From DATATV01 sp036268615 (lineage in GTDB: Bacteria > Actinomycetota > Actinomycetes > Mycobacteriales > Pseudonocardiaceae): a stretch of 64,000 bases of DNA. The notes beneath the pieces were generated by a model. The model worked only from the letters and a program-made list of their open reading frames with translations, made no database searches and was not told the origin of the DNA. Shown piece by piece: positions 41,093 to 50,435 of the stretch. The translations under genes were made by a program, and so were the position numbers. Numbering within the stretch: position 1 is the stretch's first letter; each line of letters starts with the position of its first letter. Location of the stretch: positions 41,500 through 105,499 of the forward strand of contig DATATV010000084.1 in assembly GCA_036268615.1 (NCBI GenBank). Reading direction: 5' to 3'.

Positions 41093-42352
41093 CTAACCCG
41101 CCTCGTCGGTCAACATCGGCGCAACGCGCTCGGTGAGCGCGGCCAGCGCCCGCCCGTCGTCACCGTGCCGCAGATCGTGGCCGAGCGCCTGCGCCTCGTC
41201 CCCGGTGCGGGTGCGCCCGGCCAGTGTGTCGAACTTCGTCAGAATATCCATATCGGACAGTTCTTCGCCCGGATCGCCGATGGCCTGCTTGCGTTCCACC
41301 GACACCGCTCTCGCGTCGGTCCGGACGATCACGGTCGCTCCCCAACCCGCGTCCGCCGGTACCGGCACAACGGTCACCTCCTGTGCCAGCGCGAGCACCG
41401 CCGGATCGGACCCGGCGGTGTAGTCCCACGGCGTGCAGTGCCCACGCAGCGCGGCCACCGCAAGCGTGTACTGGGCGCTGGCCAGCGCGTACAGCGCCGA
41501 GCCGAACGGCGGCGGCCGGTCCACCACCCGGGCCAGCCGGGCCGGCAGCCGCGCCTCGATGCCGCGCACAGCGGCCCCGGGCGGCACGGCCGCCAGCACG
41601 GCGTCCAACGCCGTCTGGAGATGCTTGGCGGCCGCGTGCCGCTTCAGGCTCAGCTCCGGTAGCAGAAAACCCGGAGAATGGTTGCCGCGCAACGTATCCC
41701 GCCGGAGCGGCGAACGTGCGTCGTCCAGGATGTCCAGCGGGCCCTGCCAGCCCGCGGCCGCGGCCCGCGCCGCCACGGCTGCTCGTTCGGCCGCATGCCC
41801 GGCCAGCAGGTAGCGGCCGTCGGCTTCCGCGCTGCCGCCCGCGACCGTGCCGCCTGCCTGCTGCGCGGCCAAGCCGATCGCCGAGGCGATCACCGATCGC
41901 GGCTCGCCGCGCAGCACGCACACCGCGGCCGCTGCGCCCAGCGGGCCGACCAGCCCCGTCGGCCACCAGCCCCGCTCGATCAGCCGCGCCGAGCCCACCG
42001 CCAGGCCGGCCGCCACGGTGACCTCGTATCCGGCCAGGACCGCCCGCAGCACCCGCTCGAACGGCACCCCGCGCTCCAGGGCGGCCAGCACCGCGGGCAG
42101 CACCACGACCCCGGGCAGCAGCACCGAGGCCCGGTGGATGGCGGCTACCTCCCAGCAGTGCGTGTACACCCCGCCGGCGAACGCCGGTCCCGCGCCGAGC
42201 GCGCGCACCCGCTCGTGCAAGGTGGCGTACCCGGCCAGTAGCGCGCCCGCCGTGTCGGTCAGGTGCACCCGGGCGGCGGCGCGCACCGGTGGCGGCAGTG
42301 GGTCCGTCGCCACCCGGTGTGCTCGCGCGGCCAGCTCATCAACGAGAAGCAC
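41093..42352 (-). CDS. MmgE/PrpD family protein
   Basis: The 419-aa protein has the all-alpha MmgE/PrpD N-terminal domain (ARVHLTDTAGALLAG near residue 28, then THCWEVAAIHRAS near 60 with histidines expected near the active site) and a C-terminal domain containing FGSALYALASAQYTLAVA. The family includes 2-methylcitrate dehydratase, cis-aconitate decarboxylase and iminodisuccinate epimerase, so a carboxylate dehydratase or epimerase role fits. GTG 42352 overlaps the hyuB-like stop by 14 bp; the longer upstream frame is a shadow. Confidence 0.8.
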   Translation of the reverse strand: MLLVDELAARAHRVATDPLPPPVRAAARVHLTDTAGALLAGYATLHERVRALGAGPAFAGGVYTHCWEVAAIHRASVLLPGVVVLPAVLAALERGVPFERVLRAVLAGYEVTVAAGLAVGSARLIERGWWPTGLVGPLGAAAAVCVLRGEPRSVIASAIGLAAQQAGGTVAGGSAEADGRYLLAGHAAERAAVAARAAAAGWQGPLDILDDARSPLRRDTLRGNHSPGFLLPELSLKRHAAAKHLQTALDAVLAAVPPGAAVRGIEARLPARLARVVDRPPPFGSALYALASAQYTLAVAALRGHCTPWDYTAGSDPAVLALAQEVTVVPVPADAGWGATVIVRTDARAVSVERKQAIGDPGEELSDMDILTKFDTLAGRTRTGDEAQALGHDLRHGDDGRALAALTERVAPMLTDEAG

Positions 42353-44078
42353 GCAGCCGCCCGGTTTCCGCCTCGTCCACGGTCCCGTCCGCGGCCACCG
42401 CGACCAGGTAGGTGTCCCGCGCGACGGAGGCCGTGACGAACCCGTCCAGCACGTCCGCGGCCACCTCGGCAACGGGCCGGTCCGTCGGCTCGCCCCAGCC
42501 GCCGCCACCCGCGGTGCGGAACGAGATCAGCGCGCCCTGCTCCAGCCGCAGTCCGGTGTGCTTCTTGACGTGCACCGGTTCGGCACCCGGCTGTTCCAGG
42601 ACGGTGTCGTTCACCGCGCCCGGCTCGCCGCCGGCCACGCCCCACGGTGGGCAGGTGGTGCGCTCGTTGGCGACGTTGGTGAACATCGCCTGCTGTGGCT
42701 CCACATCGATGCGCAGCCCCAGCCCGCCCCGGTGCCGGCCCGCGCCACCGCTGTCCGCACGCAGCTCGTGTCGGGTGAACAGCAGCGGATAGCGCGCCTC
42801 CTGGATCTCGATCGGCACGTTGCGCACATCGCCCTGGCACATCGACACGCACGCGCTGGGCCCGTCGCCGACCGGCCTGCCGCCCCAGCCGCCGCCGTTG
42901 ATGTTCAGCGCCACGAACCGCGCCCCGGTGCGCTCGTCCATGCCGTAGAAGGTGAACCCGGACATGTCGCCCTTGTGCCCGGCGGGCACCTTGTCCGGCA
43001 GCGTCGGGGCCAACGCGCGGACGATGGTGTCCACCACCGTCGGCAGCGCGATGCTCCACTGGCCCAGCGCGGCGGGCGGACGGGCGTTGAGCAGCTTGCC
43101 TTCCGGCAGGACGACGTGCAGGTTGCGGAACGAGCCCTCGTCCACCGGGTGCGTCGGCAGCGTGAGCATCTTGAACGCCACCCGCGCCGCCGCCACCCCA
43201 CCGGACTTCCCGGAGTTCAACGGGCCCTGGACCTGGTCGGAGATGTCCGAGAAGTCGACGGTCAGCTCCTCGCCGTCCACCACCACCCGGATGTCCAGCG
43301 GAATCCGGCGGTCCAGTTGCTGGCCGTCGTTGTCCATCCACGCCGAGGCCAGGTACTCGCCGTCGGCCATCGCCGCCACCGCGTCCCGGGACAGCCGCTC
43401 CGAGGCGTCCCGCATGCGCTCCACGCAGGTGAACACGACCCGCTTGCCGTATCGGTCGACGAGTTCGGCGATCCGCCGCTCACCCAGCCGGCACGCCGCC
43501 AGCGCAGCCCGCAGGTCACCCATTGAGGACTCGGGCACCCGGATGTTGTCCTTCAGGATCTGCAGCACGTCGGCGTCCCACTGCCCGCGCTTGACCACCT
43601 TGATGTTGCGCAGTTGCAGGCCCTCACTGAAGATGTCCGTCGTCGCCGTCGAGCCGAACCCGATCCGGGAACCGCCGATGTCCACCCAGTGCGCGCGCAC
43701 CGCGGCGAACGCCACCACCTCGCCCCCTGCGAAGATCGGCGTGTACACCACGACGTTGTTCAGGTGCTGGCCGCAGACGTACGGGTAGTTCATCACGATC
43801 GCGTCGCCCGGTTCGAACCCGTCCAGGCCGTAGCGGGCGATCCCGTCCGCCACCGACACCCCGAGGTCGGCCAGGAAGATCGGCAGCCCGCCGAGGTTCT
43901 GCGCGATCAGTCCACCCTCGGTGTCCACCAGGCCCACGCAGTAGTCCTGCACCTCGAAGATCATCGGGTTGTACGCGGCACGGCGCAGCGCCGTCGCCAT
44001 CTCGTCGCAGTACGCGACCAGGGCGCAGCGCACCACCTCCTGCGTGATCGGATCGACGTCGGTGTCACTGGTGTTCAT
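42339..44078 (-). CDS. Hydantoinase/oxoprolinase B subunit (HyuB-like)
   Basis: The 579-aa protein is a full-length hydantoinase B/oxoprolinase family member: DPITQEVVRCALVAYCDEMA at the N-terminus, GDAIVMNYPYVCGQHLNNVVVY near residue 90 and GGAGRHRGGLGLRIDVEP near 455 (quoted in parts). With the A subunit such enzymes open cyclic amides or imides, in some cases using ATP, or carboxylate ketones. ATG 44078 overlaps the A-subunit stop (ATGA). Confidence 0.9.
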   Translation of the reverse strand: MNTSDTDVDPITQEVVRCALVAYCDEMATALRRAAYNPMIFEVQDYCVGLVDTEGGLIAQNLGGLPIFLADLGVSVADGIARYGLDGFEPGDAIVMNYPYVCGQHLNNVVVYTPIFAGGEVVAFAAVRAHWVDIGGSRIGFGSTATTDIFSEGLQLRNIKVVKRGQWDADVLQILKDNIRVPESSMGDLRAALAACRLGERRIAELVDRYGKRVVFTCVERMRDASERLSRDAVAAMADGEYLASAWMDNDGQQLDRRIPLDIRVVVDGEELTVDFSDISDQVQGPLNSGKSGGVAAARVAFKMLTLPTHPVDEGSFRNLHVVLPEGKLLNARPPAALGQWSIALPTVVDTIVRALAPTLPDKVPAGHKGDMSGFTFYGMDERTGARFVALNINGGGWGGRPVGDGPSACVSMCQGDVRNVPIEIQEARYPLLFTRHELRADSGGAGRHRGGLGLRIDVEPQQAMFTNVANERTTCPPWGVAGGEPGAVNDTVLEQPGAEPVHVKKHTGLRLEQGALISFRTAGGGGWGEPTDRPVAEVAADVLDGFVTASVARDTYLVAVAADGTVDEAETGRLRASR

Positions 44079-46132
44079 CAGGCCCTCCCGGTGGTGACGA
44101 CGAGCGAGCCGTCCACGGCCACCACGACCGCGTCGCCCGCGTAACAGACCACCGACGAGGTGGCCTCCTGGATGACCGCGGGCCCCGCGATCCGCTGCCC
44201 CGGGAGCAGCGACTCCCGGTCGAACACCGGCGTGTCCACCGGCTCCCCGGTCAGCACCACCGGCCGCAGCTCGGCCGGCTCCGGCGCCCCCGGCTCAGCC
44301 ACCGACGCCGAGGGTGGTGCGGACTCCAGGGCCGCCATCGGCAACGTGATCACGCACCGCGCGCCGACCGCCTCCACCGGCTCGTCCGGCGCCTGGTGGC
44401 CGTACAACTGCTGGTGCAGCTCGTCGAACGCGGCCCGCACCAGCGGGTACGTCGTCGCCGAGAGGCCCTCCTCGGGCACCGGCACCGTGATGGTGAACTC
44501 CTGGCCCCGGTAGCGCAGCTCCAGCAGGTTGCGCAGGGTCGGCTGCTCGGCCGGTTCACCCACATCCGCCCGCAACTGTTCCCACGCCTGCGCGCCCAGC
44601 GACTTGCACACCGCCGCGTACTGTTCCACCGCCTCCGGACCGAACGGTGCCACCAGCGTCCTGGTCAGGTCGTGCCGGACATCGCAGGACAGCATCCCCT
44701 TCGCCGAGAACTGTCCCGGCAGCACGGGCACCACCACGGTGCCGATGTTCAGTTCGCGGGCGATCGACACCGCGTGCAGCGGCCCCGCCCCGCCCGTCGC
44801 GACCAGCGCGAACTCGCGAGGGTCCTCGCCCTTCTCCACCGACACCGCGCGCACCGCCAGCGACATCTGCGCGTCGGCGATCGTCACGATGCCCAACGCC
44901 GCCGCGTGCAGGTCCAGCCCGAGCGGTTTCGCGACGTGCTCGGTGATCGCCCGCTGCGCCGCGGCGATGTCCAGGGTCATCCCGCCACCGAGGAACCGGC
45001 GCGCGCTGAGCCTGCCCAGCACCAGGTTCGCGTCGGTCACCGTCGGCCGATCGCCGCCGAGGCCGTAGCACGCCGGGCCGGGGGCGGCGCCCGCGCTGCG
45101 CGGCCCCACCTTCAGCGAACCTGCCGCGTCCACCCAGGCGATGCTGCCGCCACCCGCGCCCACCTCGACGATGTTCACCACCGGCAGCGTCATCGGGTGC
45201 CCGGTCGCGTAACCGCCGATGAAGTAACCCGGGCTGATGTCCACCTCGCCGTCCTTGACCAGGCTGGTCTTGGCCGTCGTGCCGCCCATGTCGAACGGGA
45301 TCAGCCGCGGCATACCCAGTTGTCCCGCCAGCGCCGCCGCGCCGATCACCCCGGCCACCGGCCCGGACTCCATCATCCGCACCGGCGCGCGGCGCGCCGT
45401 GTCGACCGACATGATGCCGCCGTTGGACTGCATGATCAGCAGCCGCCCGGCGAATCCGCGGTCGGCCAGCCGGGTGTTCAGCGAATCCAGGTAGCGCGAG
45501 ACCACCGGACCCACATAGGCGTTGAGCACCGTGGTCGAGGTGCGCTCGTACTCCCGGTACTCACGCATGATCTGGTGCGAGAGCGTCACGTAGCACTCTG
45601 GCCACAGCTCGGTGAACAGCCGGCCCAGCGCCAGCTCGTGCGCGGGATTCGCGTACGAGTGCAGCAGACAGATCGCCACCGACTCCACTTCGGACTCGCG
45701 CAGCTGGCGAATCAACGCGTGGGCCGCGGCCGTGTCCAGCTCGGTGCGGACGCTGCCGTCCACCAGGACCCGCTCCCGCACCTCCCGGCGCAGATGCCTG
45801 GGCACCAGCGGCACGGGCTTGCCGAAGAACAGGTTGTACGGCTCGAACCGGTTGCCCCGGCCGATCTCGTAGACGTCGCGGAAGCCTTCGGTGGTGATCA
45901 GCGCCGTCGGCGCGCCGACCCGCTGCAACACGGTGTTGATCGCGATCGTCGAACCGTGCAGGAACAGCTCGGTCTCCGCCAGTCGGGCCCCCAGTTGGTC
46001 CACCCCGTCGAGGACGCCACGCGCGTGATCGTCCGGGGTGGTCAGCGTCTTGGCGGTGTGGAAGGCGCCGTGCTCGTCGACGGCGGTCAGATCGGTGAAC
46101 GTGCCACCGATGTCGGCTGCGATGTGTCGCAC
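44078..46132 (-). CDS. Hydantoinase/oxoprolinase A subunit (HyuA-like)
   Basis: The 684-aa protein belongs to the HyuA/oxoprolinase-A/acetone carboxylase beta family with an actin-like ATPase fold. It has N-terminal DIGGTFTDLTAVDEHG, central MESGPVAGVIGAA and PFDMGGTTAKTSLV, and GGAGPLHAVSIAREL near 455. Length is normal. GTG 46132 is set by a GAGGGAG stretch upstream and the family N-terminus; the frame is open further but that part mirrors the permease gene. It is translationally coupled to the B subunit. Confidence 0.9.
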   Translation of the reverse strand: MRHIAADIGGTFTDLTAVDEHGAFHTAKTLTTPDDHARGVLDGVDQLGARLAETELFLHGSTIAINTVLQRVGAPTALITTEGFRDVYEIGRGNRFEPYNLFFGKPVPLVPRHLRREVRERVLVDGSVRTELDTAAAHALIRQLRESEVESVAICLLHSYANPAHELALGRLFTELWPECYVTLSHQIMREYREYERTSTTVLNAYVGPVVSRYLDSLNTRLADRGFAGRLLIMQSNGGIMSVDTARRAPVRMMESGPVAGVIGAAALAGQLGMPRLIPFDMGGTTAKTSLVKDGEVDISPGYFIGGYATGHPMTLPVVNIVEVGAGGGSIAWVDAAGSLKVGPRSAGAAPGPACYGLGGDRPTVTDANLVLGRLSARRFLGGGMTLDIAAAQRAITEHVAKPLGLDLHAAALGIVTIADAQMSLAVRAVSVEKGEDPREFALVATGGAGPLHAVSIARELNIGTVVVPVLPGQFSAKGMLSCDVRHDLTRTLVAPFGPEAVEQYAAVCKSLGAQAWEQLRADVGEPAEQPTLRNLLELRYRGQEFTITVPVPEEGLSATTYPLVRAAFDELHQQLYGHQAPDEPVEAVGARCVITLPMAALESAPPSASVAEPGAPEPAELRPVVLTGEPVDTPVFDRESLLPGQRIAGPAVIQEATSSVVCYAGDAVVVAVDGSLVVTTGRA

Positions 46133-46167
46133 GATGCTCCCTCTACGGGTCGGGTCACTGGTTCGGG

Positions 46168-46935
46168 TCACTGGTTCAGGTTGGTGCGCCAGGAGTCGGC
46201 GCGGCGCTCCGCCCAGCGGGCGGCGCCGTTGAGCAGCAGACCGGCCACGATCACCACGACCACAGCTGCCAGAACGTCCGTGGTGCCGAGGTGGCCGGCG
46301 TAGTAGGAGATGTCGTAACCGATGCCGCCGTCCCCGGCGAAGAACTCGCCGATCACCACGCCCACCAGCGCTCGGCCCAGGCCCAGCCGCAGCCCGGCCA
46401 TCATCGTCGGCACCGATGCGGGCAGGATCACCTTCACCAGGAGGGAGGTCTCCCCCGCGCCGAAGGACACCGCCGCCGACACCAGCTTCGGGTCGACGTT
46501 GCGCACCGCCTGGCAGGCGTTCACCACCACCGGCACCACCGCCAGCAGAAACGCGATCGCGGTCACCGCGGGCGTGCCCAGGCCGAACACCAGCACCAGC
46601 AACGGGAACAACGCCACAATCGGCGCCGAGTACAGCAGCCAGACATAGGGCTCCAGCGCGTAGTCCACCCACCGATAGCGACCCATCAGCAGGCCCGCGG
46701 CAACCCCGGCGACCGCCGCCAGGCCGAAGCCCAGTGCCAGTTCGACCGCGCTGGTGCCGAGACTGGCCAGCAGCATCCCTGACCGCGCCTGGACGCCGAT
46801 GGCCTGCACGATCAGCAGCGGCGACGAGGTGAGGAACGAGTTCACCAGGCCAAGGCTCGCCGCCAGTTGCCACAACACCAGCAGCAGCACGATGAATCCG
46901 CCGCCCAACAGCACCGGAATCCCGTGGCGTTTCAC
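46168..46935 (-). CDS. ABC transporter permease (NitT/TauT, SsuC-like) 1
   Basis: The 255-aa permease has six membrane helices and the cytoplasmic EAA-like loop VSFGAGETSLLVKVILPASVP near residue 145 (quoted in part), as in SsuC/TauC-type importers. GTG 46935 overlaps the stop of permease 2 (GTGA). Two different permeases with one ATPase and one binding protein suggest a heterodimeric channel. Confidence 0.87.
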   Translation of the reverse strand: MKRHGIPVLLGGGFIVLLLVLWQLAASLGLVNSFLTSSPLLIVQAIGVQARSGMLLASLGTSAVELALGFGLAAVAGVAAGLLMGRYRWVDYALEPYVWLLYSAPIVALFPLLVLVFGLGTPAVTAIAFLLAVVPVVVNACQAVRNVDPKLVSAAVSFGAGETSLLVKVILPASVPTMMAGLRLGLGRALVGVVIGEFFAGDGGIGYDISYYAGHLGTTDVLAAVVVVIVAGLLLNGAARWAERRADSWRTNLNQ

Positions 46936-47720
46936 CGCGTCACCGCCGACTGCACCACGCGCAGGCCCAGCCCGACCAGGTAGCCGAACACCGCGACCAC
47001 CAGGGTGATGAACAGCAGCGGACCGGTGTCGAAGCTCTGCCCGTAGGAGGAGATCAGCTGGCCGATGCCGCCGCTGCCCGCGTAGATCTCACCGACGATC
47101 ACGGCGATCACGCCCCGGCCGGCACCCAGCCGCAGTCCGGCCACGATCGTCGGCAGCGCCGAGGGCAGCAGCACGGTGCGGAAGATCGCCGTCTGCGAGG
47201 CGCCGAAACTCCGGGCCGCCAGTACCAGTCGCGAGTCGGTCTCGCGGATTCCGGCCATGGTGTTCACCACGATGGTGATCACCGCCTCCACGAACACGAT
47301 CGCCAGCTTCGAGGTCACCCCGATGCCCAGCGCGAGCACCAACACCGGCAGCAGCGCCAAAGACGGCGTCAGGTAGAGAGCCAACAGCGTCGGCTCCAGC
47401 GTCTGCCGCAGTCGCAGCCGCCAGCCCATCAGCATCCCCAGCGGCACCCCGACCACGATCGCCAACAACAACCCGCCGGCGAACTCCACCAGGCTGACCT
47501 GCGCGGCCCCCCACAGTTCGCCCGAGGACACCAGTGTGCCGCCTGCCCGCAGCACCGCCACCGGTGTACCGAAGTACCGCTGGTCCACCAGCCCGGTGGT
47601 GCCGGCGACCTGCCAGGCCACCAGCACCACAAGCACGCTGAGCACCCCGGTCCACACCCTCGGGCCGGGTCCGGTGAACGCGCGGGAGCGGGCGCCGACG
47701 GCAGGCGCCAACGGGGTCAT
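46932..47720 (-). CDS. ABC transporter permease (NitT/TauT, SsuC-like) 2
   Basis: The 262-aa permease is homologous to its downstream neighbour, with six helices and the loop ARSFGASQTAIFRTVLLPSA near residue 170. ATG 47720 overlaps the ATPase stop (ATGA). It is part of the same importer. Confidence 0.87.
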   Translation of the reverse strand: MTPLAPAVGARSRAFTGPGPRVWTGVLSVLVVLVAWQVAGTTGLVDQRYFGTPVAVLRAGGTLVSSGELWGAAQVSLVEFAGGLLLAIVVGVPLGMLMGWRLRLRQTLEPTLLALYLTPSLALLPVLVLALGIGVTSKLAIVFVEAVITIVVNTMAGIRETDSRLVLAARSFGASQTAIFRTVLLPSALPTIVAGLRLGAGRGVIAVIVGEIYAGSGGIGQLISSYGQSFDTGPLLFITLVVAVFGYLVGLGLRVVQSAVTR

Positions 47721-48502
47721 GACGCGGCGACCGTGGCGGGAGTGCCGGCGAACAGCAACTTGGCGAGGTGGGCGCGGTAGTGCGTGAAGTCGGCGCCGGC
47801 CCGGACTGCCTCGTCCCGTGGCCGGGGCAGGTCGACGTCGATGACCTCGGTGACCCGGCTGGGGTTGCCACTCATCACCAGGACCGGGTCGGCGAGGAAG
47901 ATCGCCTCGTCGATGCCGTGGGTCACGAACAGCACGGTCTTGCGGTCGGTGTCCCAGATCCGCAGCAGCTCACCGGCCATCAGTTCCCTGGTCTGCGCGT
48001 CCAGCGCGCCGAACGGCTCGTCCATCAGCAGTACGGCCGGGTCCATGGCCAGCGCCCGGGCGATGCCGACCCGCTGCCGCATCCCGCCGGACAGTTCGTG
48101 CGGACGGCTCTGCTCCCGGCCGTCCAGGCCAACCAGTTCGACGTAGCGCTGCGCCCGAGCCAGCCGTTCCGCCTTGCCGACGCCCTGCAACTCCAGGCCG
48201 AAGGCGACGTTCGAGAGCACCGAGCGCCACGGCAGCAACGAGGCGTCCTGGAACACCATCGCCCGATCCGGTCCCGGCCGCCGCACCGGCGTCCCGGAGA
48301 TCCGGATCGCGCCGCCCGCCGTGGCCAGCAGGCCGTCCGCGGCCAGCAGCACGCTGCTCTTGCCGCACCCGCTGGCGCCGACGATCGTGACGAACTCGCC
48401 GGGCGCGATGTCGGCGGTGAAGTCGTCCACCGCCACGAAGGGTTTGTCCTTGCCCGGGTAGGCGATCCGTACGCCGTCGAAGCTGATCTGCTTGTCAGTC
48501 AT
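47717..48502 (-). CDS. ABC transporter ATPase (NitT/TauT type)
   Basis: The 261-aa ATPase has Walker A GASGCGKSS near residue 40, Q-loop MVFQDASLLPWR near 84, signature LSGGMRQRVGIARAL near 136 and Walker B LLMDEPFGALD near 158. The LLPWR segment is typical of nitrate/sulfonate/taurine-type importers. It energises the two adjacent permeases. Confidence 0.91.
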   Translation of the reverse strand: MTDKQISFDGVRIAYPGKDKPFVAVDDFTADIAPGEFVTIVGASGCGKSSVLLAADGLLATAGGAIRISGTPVRRPGPDRAMVFQDASLLPWRSVLSNVAFGLELQGVGKAERLARAQRYVELVGLDGREQSRPHELSGGMRQRVGIARALAMDPAVLLMDEPFGALDAQTRELMAGELLRIWDTDRKTVLFVTHGIDEAIFLADPVLVMSGNPSRVTEVIDVDLPRPRDEAVRAGADFTHYRAHLAKLLFAGTPATVAAS

Positions 48503-48517
48503 GGGAATCAGCTCCGC

Positions 48518-49501
48518 TCACTTGGGCAGGAACCGGGTGTCGAGCCACTTGCTGTCCGGCAGCCTGCTGGTGAAGACCTTGCCCGAGATGCCCATGTTCC
48601 AGAACGTCGTCATCGCGGCGGCGGAGGGCATCCGGCCGTCGGGATAGAGCTGTCCGATCCACTCCGCGATGCTCGCTTTCGCGTCCGCCACGGAGATCTT
48701 GGTGTGCGTGGCGATCGAGACGGCGGCCGCGTTCTGGTCGGTGTGCACCAGCTGCATGGCCTGCGACAGTGTGGCCACGAACCGCTTCGCCCGGTCGGTG
48801 TTGTCCACGAACGACTGGCCGGCCCAGGCGACGTGCATCGGGTAGCTGTCGACCAGGTTCTTCAGATCGAGGATCTTGTTGTATCCGGCCTGCTGCGCCT
48901 CCACCGTCTGTGGCTCGGTGAACACGTTGACCTGCAACTGGCCCGCCTGCATCGCGGCCAGCCGGGCCGCGGACGCGCCACCCTGCACGACCTTGATGTC
49001 GCTGTTCGGGTTCAGGCCGGCGCGCGCCACCGCGTACCGGGTGAGCAGGTCGGTGGACGAGCCCAGCGTGGTCACGCCCCAGTTCTTGTCCTTGCCCTGC
49101 GCCACGTTGTGGATGCTCGGGATCGCGTACCAGGCGAAGGCTGGCATGTCGAACCCGCCGTAGAACACCTTCGCGTCCTGCCCGGCCGCGGCCGCGGTGA
49201 TCGGGCCGGTGGGCGAGCCGATGGCCACGTCCACGTCCCCGGAGAGCACGGCCTTGGCCAGCTCCGCGTCCCCGCTGAAGGTGACAATCTTGACGTGCAG
49301 TCCGTGCTGTGCCCAGAGATTTCGGTCGTCGGCCAGGTACACCGCGGCCAGCGTCGTCGCCGGCACCGGCAGGCCGAGGGTGAGGTTGTCGCTGTTGTTG
49401 GCGGACGCGCTGCCGACCCCGCACGCGGCGGTGGCCAGCAGCGCCACACCCACCAGGATGGCACCGATTCTGCTGCTGCGTAAAGACTTCCAGAACCGCA
49501 T
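48518..49501 (-). CDS. ABC transporter substrate-binding lipoprotein (NMT1/SsuA-like)
   Basis: The 327-aa protein has a lipoprotein signal with lipobox LATAAC (Cys 27) and a periplasmic-binding type II fold of the NMT1/SsuA group: LAAVYLADDRNLWAQHGLHV near residue 52, DVDVAIGSPTGPI near 90, then TLGSSTDLL near 143. Family ligands include sulfonates, nitrate, thiamine precursors and aromatic acids; the ligand here is unknown but should be the island substrate. It is the first gene of the left operon. Confidence 0.88.
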   Translation of the reverse strand: MRFWKSLRSSRIGAILVGVALLATAACGVGSASANNSDNLTLGLPVPATTLAAVYLADDRNLWAQHGLHVKIVTFSGDAELAKAVLSGDVDVAIGSPTGPITAAAAGQDAKVFYGGFDMPAFAWYAIPSIHNVAQGKDKNWGVTTLGSSTDLLTRYAVARAGLNPNSDIKVVQGGASAARLAAMQAGQLQVNVFTEPQTVEAQQAGYNKILDLKNLVDSYPMHVAWAGQSFVDNTDRAKRFVATLSQAMQLVHTDQNAAAVSIATHTKISVADAKASIAEWIGQLYPDGRMPSAAAMTTFWNMGISGKVFTSRLPDSKWLDTRFLPK

Positions 49502-49603
49502 GATCGCCTCGCGTCGTCGGTGGAGACACGCCGGTCCGGCTTGGGGAGTGGAGGGGGGTCGCCGGGAGAGAAGGGGCGGAGGGGGCTGCGCTCGGTCCTA
49601 CCA

Positions 49604-49632
49604 TTGTTACGCTGATCCAGCACGAGCGTCAA
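49604..49632 (-). promoter_or_regulatory. Promoter of the left island operon
   Basis: On the minus strand TTGACG (complement of 49627-49632), a 17-nt spacer and TAACAA (complement of 49604-49609) form a near-consensus housekeeping promoter about 100 bp before the binding-protein gene. An 8-bp palindrome CAATATTG overlaps the -35. Confidence 0.6.
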
Positions 49633-49789
49633 TATTGTGAGAAGTATCAGATCAGGTCAGCGCCAGGCGGACAGCGCCCGGGCGGTCCCCCTCGCGAGTC
49701 CAGCACGGTTCGTGCCGCCGGAACACACACCGCCGTTCCGGACCGGTTCAGCTCGCCACGAACGCGGTAGTTGTTACCTCCGAACGAGT

Positions 49790-49820
49790 TTCCGCTCTTT
49801 CACCGAGTGAAAGAGCGGAA
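49790..49820. promoter_or_regulatory. 14-bp perfect palindromic operator in the divergent island control region
   Basis: TTCCGCTCTTTCAC (49790-49803) and GTGAAAGAGCGGAA (49807-49820) are exact inverted repeats around CGA. The site lies in the 399-bp gap 49502-49900 between the two divergent operons, 80 bp before the marR start. It is the best candidate for the MarR (or PaaX-type) binding site. Besides this site and the left promoter, nothing else was recognised in the gap. Confidence 0.65.
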
Positions 49821-49900
49821 CCGGGTCTTCCCAAACACGTTCCCCGGTCGTACGCTCGGCCAGAACGCTTCGGGTACCGGACTGTACGGGGGCCTAACTG

Positions 49901-50377
49901 ATGGTGGACGAGTCCTTCGACGTGTCCGGTCCGTATCACTCGCTCGGCGAGGTGCTACTCGCGCTCGGCGGCCGGCTCACCCGGTTGCAGACCGAGATCC
50001 TCGCCGGGCTGCCACAGCCGCTCACGATCAGGCAGTACCGCATCCTGTCCCGTGTGGACAGTGGGCACACGTCACTGACCGCGCTGTGCAAGCTGGCCCA
50101 CCGCAACCCGTCGACGATGTCGGAGAGCGTCGACAAGATGGTCAACCAGGGCCTGCTCGACCGCCGTGTCTCCGACACCAGCCGGCGCACCATGGCACTC
50201 GCGTTGACCCGCTCCGGCCGGGCCGCGCTCGCCGCGGGCAACCGTTCGCTGGCGAAGTTCACCACCGAGCTGACTTCTGGTCTGCCGCAGCGGCTTCAGG
50301 ACGACCTGCTGCCGGTGCTCAACCAGCTCTACACCGAGATCCAGGGTGGCCTCGACGATCCACGTCGGACCCCCTGA
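49901..50377 (+). CDS. MarR family transcriptional regulator
   Basis: The 158-aa winged-helix protein has the recognition region TSLTALCKLAHRNPSTMSESVDKM near residue 52 (quoted in part) and the wing LLDRRVSDTSRRTMALALT. MarR proteins usually repress adjacent catabolic or efflux genes and are released by small aromatic or phenolic ligands. It is first in the right-hand operon and probably binds the 49790-49820 palindrome. Confidence 0.87.
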   Translation: MVDESFDVSGPYHSLGEVLLALGGRLTRLQTEILAGLPQPLTIRQYRILSRVDSGHTSLTALCKLAHRNPSTMSESVDKMVNQGLLDRRVSDTSRRTMALALTRSGRAALAAGNRSLAKFTTELTSGLPQRLQDDLLPVLNQLYTEIQGGLDDPRRTP

Positions 50378-50435
50378 CCCGCCGGTCCCGGACGGGGCGG
50401 GCACGGGCACAGCCACAAGGAGGTGGCAGTAGTTC

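Noticed and set aside
46133..46873. N-terminal extension of the HyuA-like frame
   Set aside because: It overlaps the permease gene entirely and lacks domain similarity. The family N-terminus begins at 46132.
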